DNA from: an uncultured Mediterraneibacter sp.
GTDB taxonomy: Bacteria; Bacillota; Clostridia; Lachnospirales; Lachnospiraceae
Reading direction: 5' to 3'
NCBI GenBank assembly: GCA_944377745.1
Contig: CALWFV010000020.1
Span: forward strand, 1-55,110
DNA length: 55,110 nt
Part shown: in pieces, positions 53,057-55,110 of the stretch
Layout: every line of letters begins with the position of its first letter
Numbering within the stretch: the first letter of the stretch is position 1
The notes under the pieces: model-generated
What the model was told of the DNA's origin: nothing
What the model saw: the letters and a program-made list of their open reading frames with translations, nothing else
The model's database searches: none
Program-made: the position numbers and the translations under genes

Positions 53057-53863
53057 GTGACTTTTCAGGATCAACTCATTACATTAAGGAAACATCAGGG
53101 GCTTTCCCAGGAACAGCTCGGAGCAAAGCTTGGCGTCACCCGCCAGACTGTATCCAAATGGGAACTTGGCATCACCACACCGGAGCTTGATAAACTGATG
53201 CTGCTTGCCGATCTGTTCCATATATCAATAGATGAACTCGTAGGCAGAGGGACAAAAGCAGAATCAGAGGAAGGACACACACGTGCCGGCGAAGAGACTC
53301 CTCCGGTAAAGAAAATCCACTATATTCCATATCCCTGGCATTATGAATACAAGAGCCGCAGGACTCTCTTCGGTCTCCCCCTTGTGCATGTCAATATCGG
53401 GAGATGGATCCCCGGACAGAAACGCTGTCATGCCAAAGGGATCATTGCAGTCGGGAACATTGCGTCCGGCATACTCGCTCTGGGCGGGATTGCATCGGGC
53501 ATCTTCTCCCTTGGCGGTATCTCCGCCGGACTTTTCTCCTTAGGCGGACTGTCCGTGGGACTTCTGTTGGCTGTCGGAGGATTCTCCGTAGGAACCCTCG
53601 CCGTCGGCGGACTGGCTCTCGGAATCTTCGCAGTAGGCGGCGGAGCCTTTGGCATCTACGCTATCGGCGGAGCGGCGGTTGCCCAGAAGATTGCCGCGGG
53701 AGGAGCCGCACAGGCAGCGATTGCTATCGGTGACGCCGTAAACGGAGATATCGTCTTTGATATCAATTCCCCGGTCTCCCCGGCAGTGATACAGGAGGCG
53801 ATCCTCACAAAGTTCCCGGGAACATGGGATATTATCGTAAAGATCTTTTCTCATACCATATAG
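53057..53863 (+). CDS. XRE-family helix-turn-helix protein with a glycine-rich ten-residue repeat domain
   Basis: A 268-residue protein with a GTG start; AGGAGG lies about 9 bases upstream. Residues 5-62 are an XRE helix-turn-helix (LRKHQGLSQEQLGAKLGVTR). A charged linker and a short segment with RTLFGLPLVHVNIG near residue 102 lead to a repeat from about residue 128 to 207. It consists of about eight units of ten residues with the pattern G-[IL]-x-[AS]-[LV]-G-G-[ILF]-x-x; one unit has an extra residue. The repeat is very hydrophobic and could form a beta-solenoid or lie in the membrane. A short soluble end follows. It may be a membrane-linked regulator; the function is unknown. Confidence 0.75.
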   Translation: MTFQDQLITLRKHQGLSQEQLGAKLGVTRQTVSKWELGITTPELDKLMLLADLFHISIDELVGRGTKAESEEGHTRAGEETPPVKKIHYIPYPWHYEYKSRRTLFGLPLVHVNIGRWIPGQKRCHAKGIIAVGNIASGILALGGIASGIFSLGGISAGLFSLGGLSVGLLLAVGGFSVGTLAVGGLALGIFAVGGGAFGIYAIGGAAVAQKIAAGGAAQAAIAIGDAVNGDIVFDINSPVSPAVIQEAILTKFPGTWDIIVKIFSHTI

Positions 53864-53917
53864 TCTGCAAAAGAGCTTTTGCCTTATAAGGAATGAAAAG
53901 TTTTCTCTTTATTATAG

Positions 53918-53976
53918 AAAGAAGCTGCAATAAATAGGCGGGATGCTCGTTCCTACTCATTTACTGCAGCTTCTTT
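53918..53976. terminator. Bidirectional terminator between the XRE and helicase genes
   Basis: An 18-base arm (53918-53935, core AGAAGCTGCA) pairs at 17 positions with 53959-53976 (core TGCAGCTTCT), flanked by A and T runs on the two sides. Confidence 0.82.
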
Positions 53977-53988
53977 TATGTTCCTTAT

Positions 53989-55110
53989 TCAAAACTCAAA
54001 CAGGCTCATCTGATGCCAGTTTTCTTCTTTTTTCTTTTTCTCAGCATTTTCTTCTTCCAGCACCCCATCAGGAAGTTTCTCAAGAAACTCTGATACTTCT
54101 CCAGATGCCGTAAGAAGCAGTTCCTCTTTCGCCCGGGTCATTCCCACATAGAGCAGCCTTCTCTCCTCTTCTATCTCACAGGGATGTTTTTCGCTCTCCA
54201 GCGGGATCGATCCCTGGTCCGCCCCGTAGATAAATACAACCGGGAACTCCAGCCCTTTGGAACCGTGCAGTGTCATGATGGTCACAGCATCTGCCGTATA
54301 TTTTTTCGTTCCGCACCGCCTCAGATCGCTCTCCACTCCCAGACTGATGGCATTCATAAACTCCGGCATGTTCTTATAAAACACGGTCATCTGAAGGAGC
54401 TTCTGCATCGCCGGATCCTTCGCCAGTCCCATCTCTTCCATCCACTGTTCTATAAATTTCTGTGGTTTCTTTTTCTGATACAGCGGTCGGAATTTCTCTG
54501 CCGCGGACCGGATCACCTCTCCTGCCATCTCATTCCATTCCAGTTTCCAGAGCTGCTCCGCTGCGCTTTTCATCGTTTCCATATCCTCCGGATCCTCCAG
54601 ATACCGGAAAAAGCAGAGGCTGTCCTGCACCGTGCTCTCCTTCAAGAAATCCTCCCGTCCTGCCACGATATAAGGAATACTCTCTTTCTTCAGACATTTC
54701 TCCACCAGTTCCGCTTGATGATGCGTCCTGCACAGGATCGAGATCTCATCAAATCCCCTCACTCTGCGCCCATCCCGCTCCCACGCATTCTCATGGGCTT
54801 CCAGCATTCCTATGCCGCCGACAAGACGATTGATCTCTTTCGCGATAAAAACAGCCTCTCCCATCGGACTGCCAGCACGGACCAGCTTGACCGGCACATT
54901 GTCCGGACGGTTGGGATGGAGCGCCCGCTGTCCGCTGCTGCGCGGTGCTTCGCATAGAGGTTCTCCCTGGGGGCTCTCACCCGGATCTTCGCCGGCACTA
55001 TTCTCTTCCTGAGATATCACTGCCGTTGCCGCTTTTATAGCAATCCAATAATTTATTGCACATAACCACACGCACGAAACCATCCAATGCAATCTGAAAT
55101 GTGGATGGTA
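53989..55110 (-). CDS. UvrD/Rep-like DNA helicase, C-terminal part (runs off the right edge)
   Basis: Superfamily 1 helicase fragment of about 370 residues. Motif V (TIMTLHGSKGLEFPVVFIYG) and motif VI (EEERRLLYVGMTRAKEELLL) are clear, and the protein ends QMSLFEF. The Walker motifs and domain 1A are not visible; they would lie beyond the window. Close to the edge, where NYRS and an Ile-x-x-Ala-Ala pattern are expected, the frame reads NYWIAIKAATAVISQ: the arginine is replaced and about three residues appear missing. Either this branch is divergent or the gene is damaged there. The frame stays open to the edge. Confidence 0.8.
   Translation of the reverse strand, partial: YHPHFRLHWMVSCVWLCAINYWIAIKAATAVISQEENSAGEDPGESPQGEPLCEAPRSSGQRALHPNRPDNVPVKLVRAGSPMGEAVFIAKEINRLVGGIGMLEAHENAWERDGRRVRGFDEISILCRTHHQAELVEKCLKKESIPYIVAGREDFLKESTVQDSLCFFRYLEDPEDMETMKSAAEQLWKLEWNEMAGEVIRSAAEKFRPLYQKKKPQKFIEQWMEEMGLAKDPAMQKLLQMTVFYKNMPEFMNAISLGVESDLRRCGTKKYTADAVTIMTLHGSKGLEFPVVFIYGADQGSIPLESEKHPCEIEEERRLLYVGMTRAKEELLLTASGEVSEFLEKLPDGVLEEENAEKKKKEENWHQMSLFEF

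Noticed and set aside
53440-53680. DNA tandem repeat or CRISPR-like array in the XRE gene
   Set aside because: The periodicity is a protein repeat of ten residues with variable codons; there are no constant repeats with unique spacers.

Overview
The window looks like a chromosomal segment of a gut Firmicute of the family Lachnospiraceae (Clostridium cluster XIVa). The reasons are moderate GC content, strong AGGAGG-type ribosome binding sites, frequent GTG and TTG starts, a V-type ATPase operon in the order H-C-I-K-F-E-A-B-D, a dnaE-pfkA-murI-DUF1934 block, and several carbohydrate-use loci, each with its own regulator. I see no rRNA, tRNA, CRISPR array, phage or transposase gene. The assignment is inference from gene content; no database search was run.

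Layout. 1-5.4 kb: a simple-sugar ABC importer (ATPase and permease, minus strand, probably continuing past the left edge) diverges from a fusion of an AraC-type regulator to a GH39 glycosidase. 5.4-8.6 kb: an MBL-fold hydrolase bracketed by two copies of one long palindrome, then a shikimate dehydrogenase-family gene and a divergent short-chain dehydrogenase. About 198 bp of unusual palindromic DNA lies between that dehydrogenase's likely promoter and its start. 8.6-19.7 kb: the V-type ATPase. Subunit D is cut off from H-to-B by about 2.3 kb holding a decayed 2'-5' RNA ligase, a GNAT acetyltransferase, a broken ankyrin-like gene and a small lipoprotein. 19.7-26.4 kb: an aldose epimerase-like protein, an extracytoplasmic trigger-factor-like lipoprotein, cardiolipin synthase, a one-TM protein, an MFS exporter and a divergent AraC gene carrying two frameshifts. 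26.4-33.7 kb: DUF1934, glutamate racemase, phosphofructokinase, DnaE, a 78-residue conserved protein and CvfB.

33.7-40.6 kb: a LacI-controlled operon (binding protein, two permeases, GH31 alpha-glycosidase). It has a consensus promoter and a perfect operator, and the repressor's own promoter carries a second, near-identical operator. 40.6-45.9 kb: an AraC-type regulator divergent from beta-glucuronidase, which converges on a GH78 rhamnosidase-like gene. 45.9-52.8 kb: a YesM/YesN-type two-component system and a binding-protein-dependent importer; with the GH78 gene they form one minus-strand unit. Neither of the two binding-protein/MalFG-type importers has an ATPase gene beside it, so both probably use a shared MsmX-type ATPase from elsewhere. 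52.9-55.1 kb: an XRE-family protein with a long glycine-rich ten-residue repeat, and the C-terminal half of a UvrD-like helicase running off the right edge.

How the genes work together. The carbohydrate loci each follow one logic: import a glycoside or oligosaccharide, hydrolyse it in the cytoplasm (none of the glycosidases has a signal peptide), and control the locus with a dedicated sensor. Glycolysis is represented by pfkA. The most unusual items are the palindromic element at 7505-7702, the duplicated palindrome around the MBL gene, the regulator-glycosidase fusion, the interrupted V-ATPase operon, the extracytoplasmic trigger factor, the doubly frameshifted AraC gene, and the XRE glycine-repeat protein.
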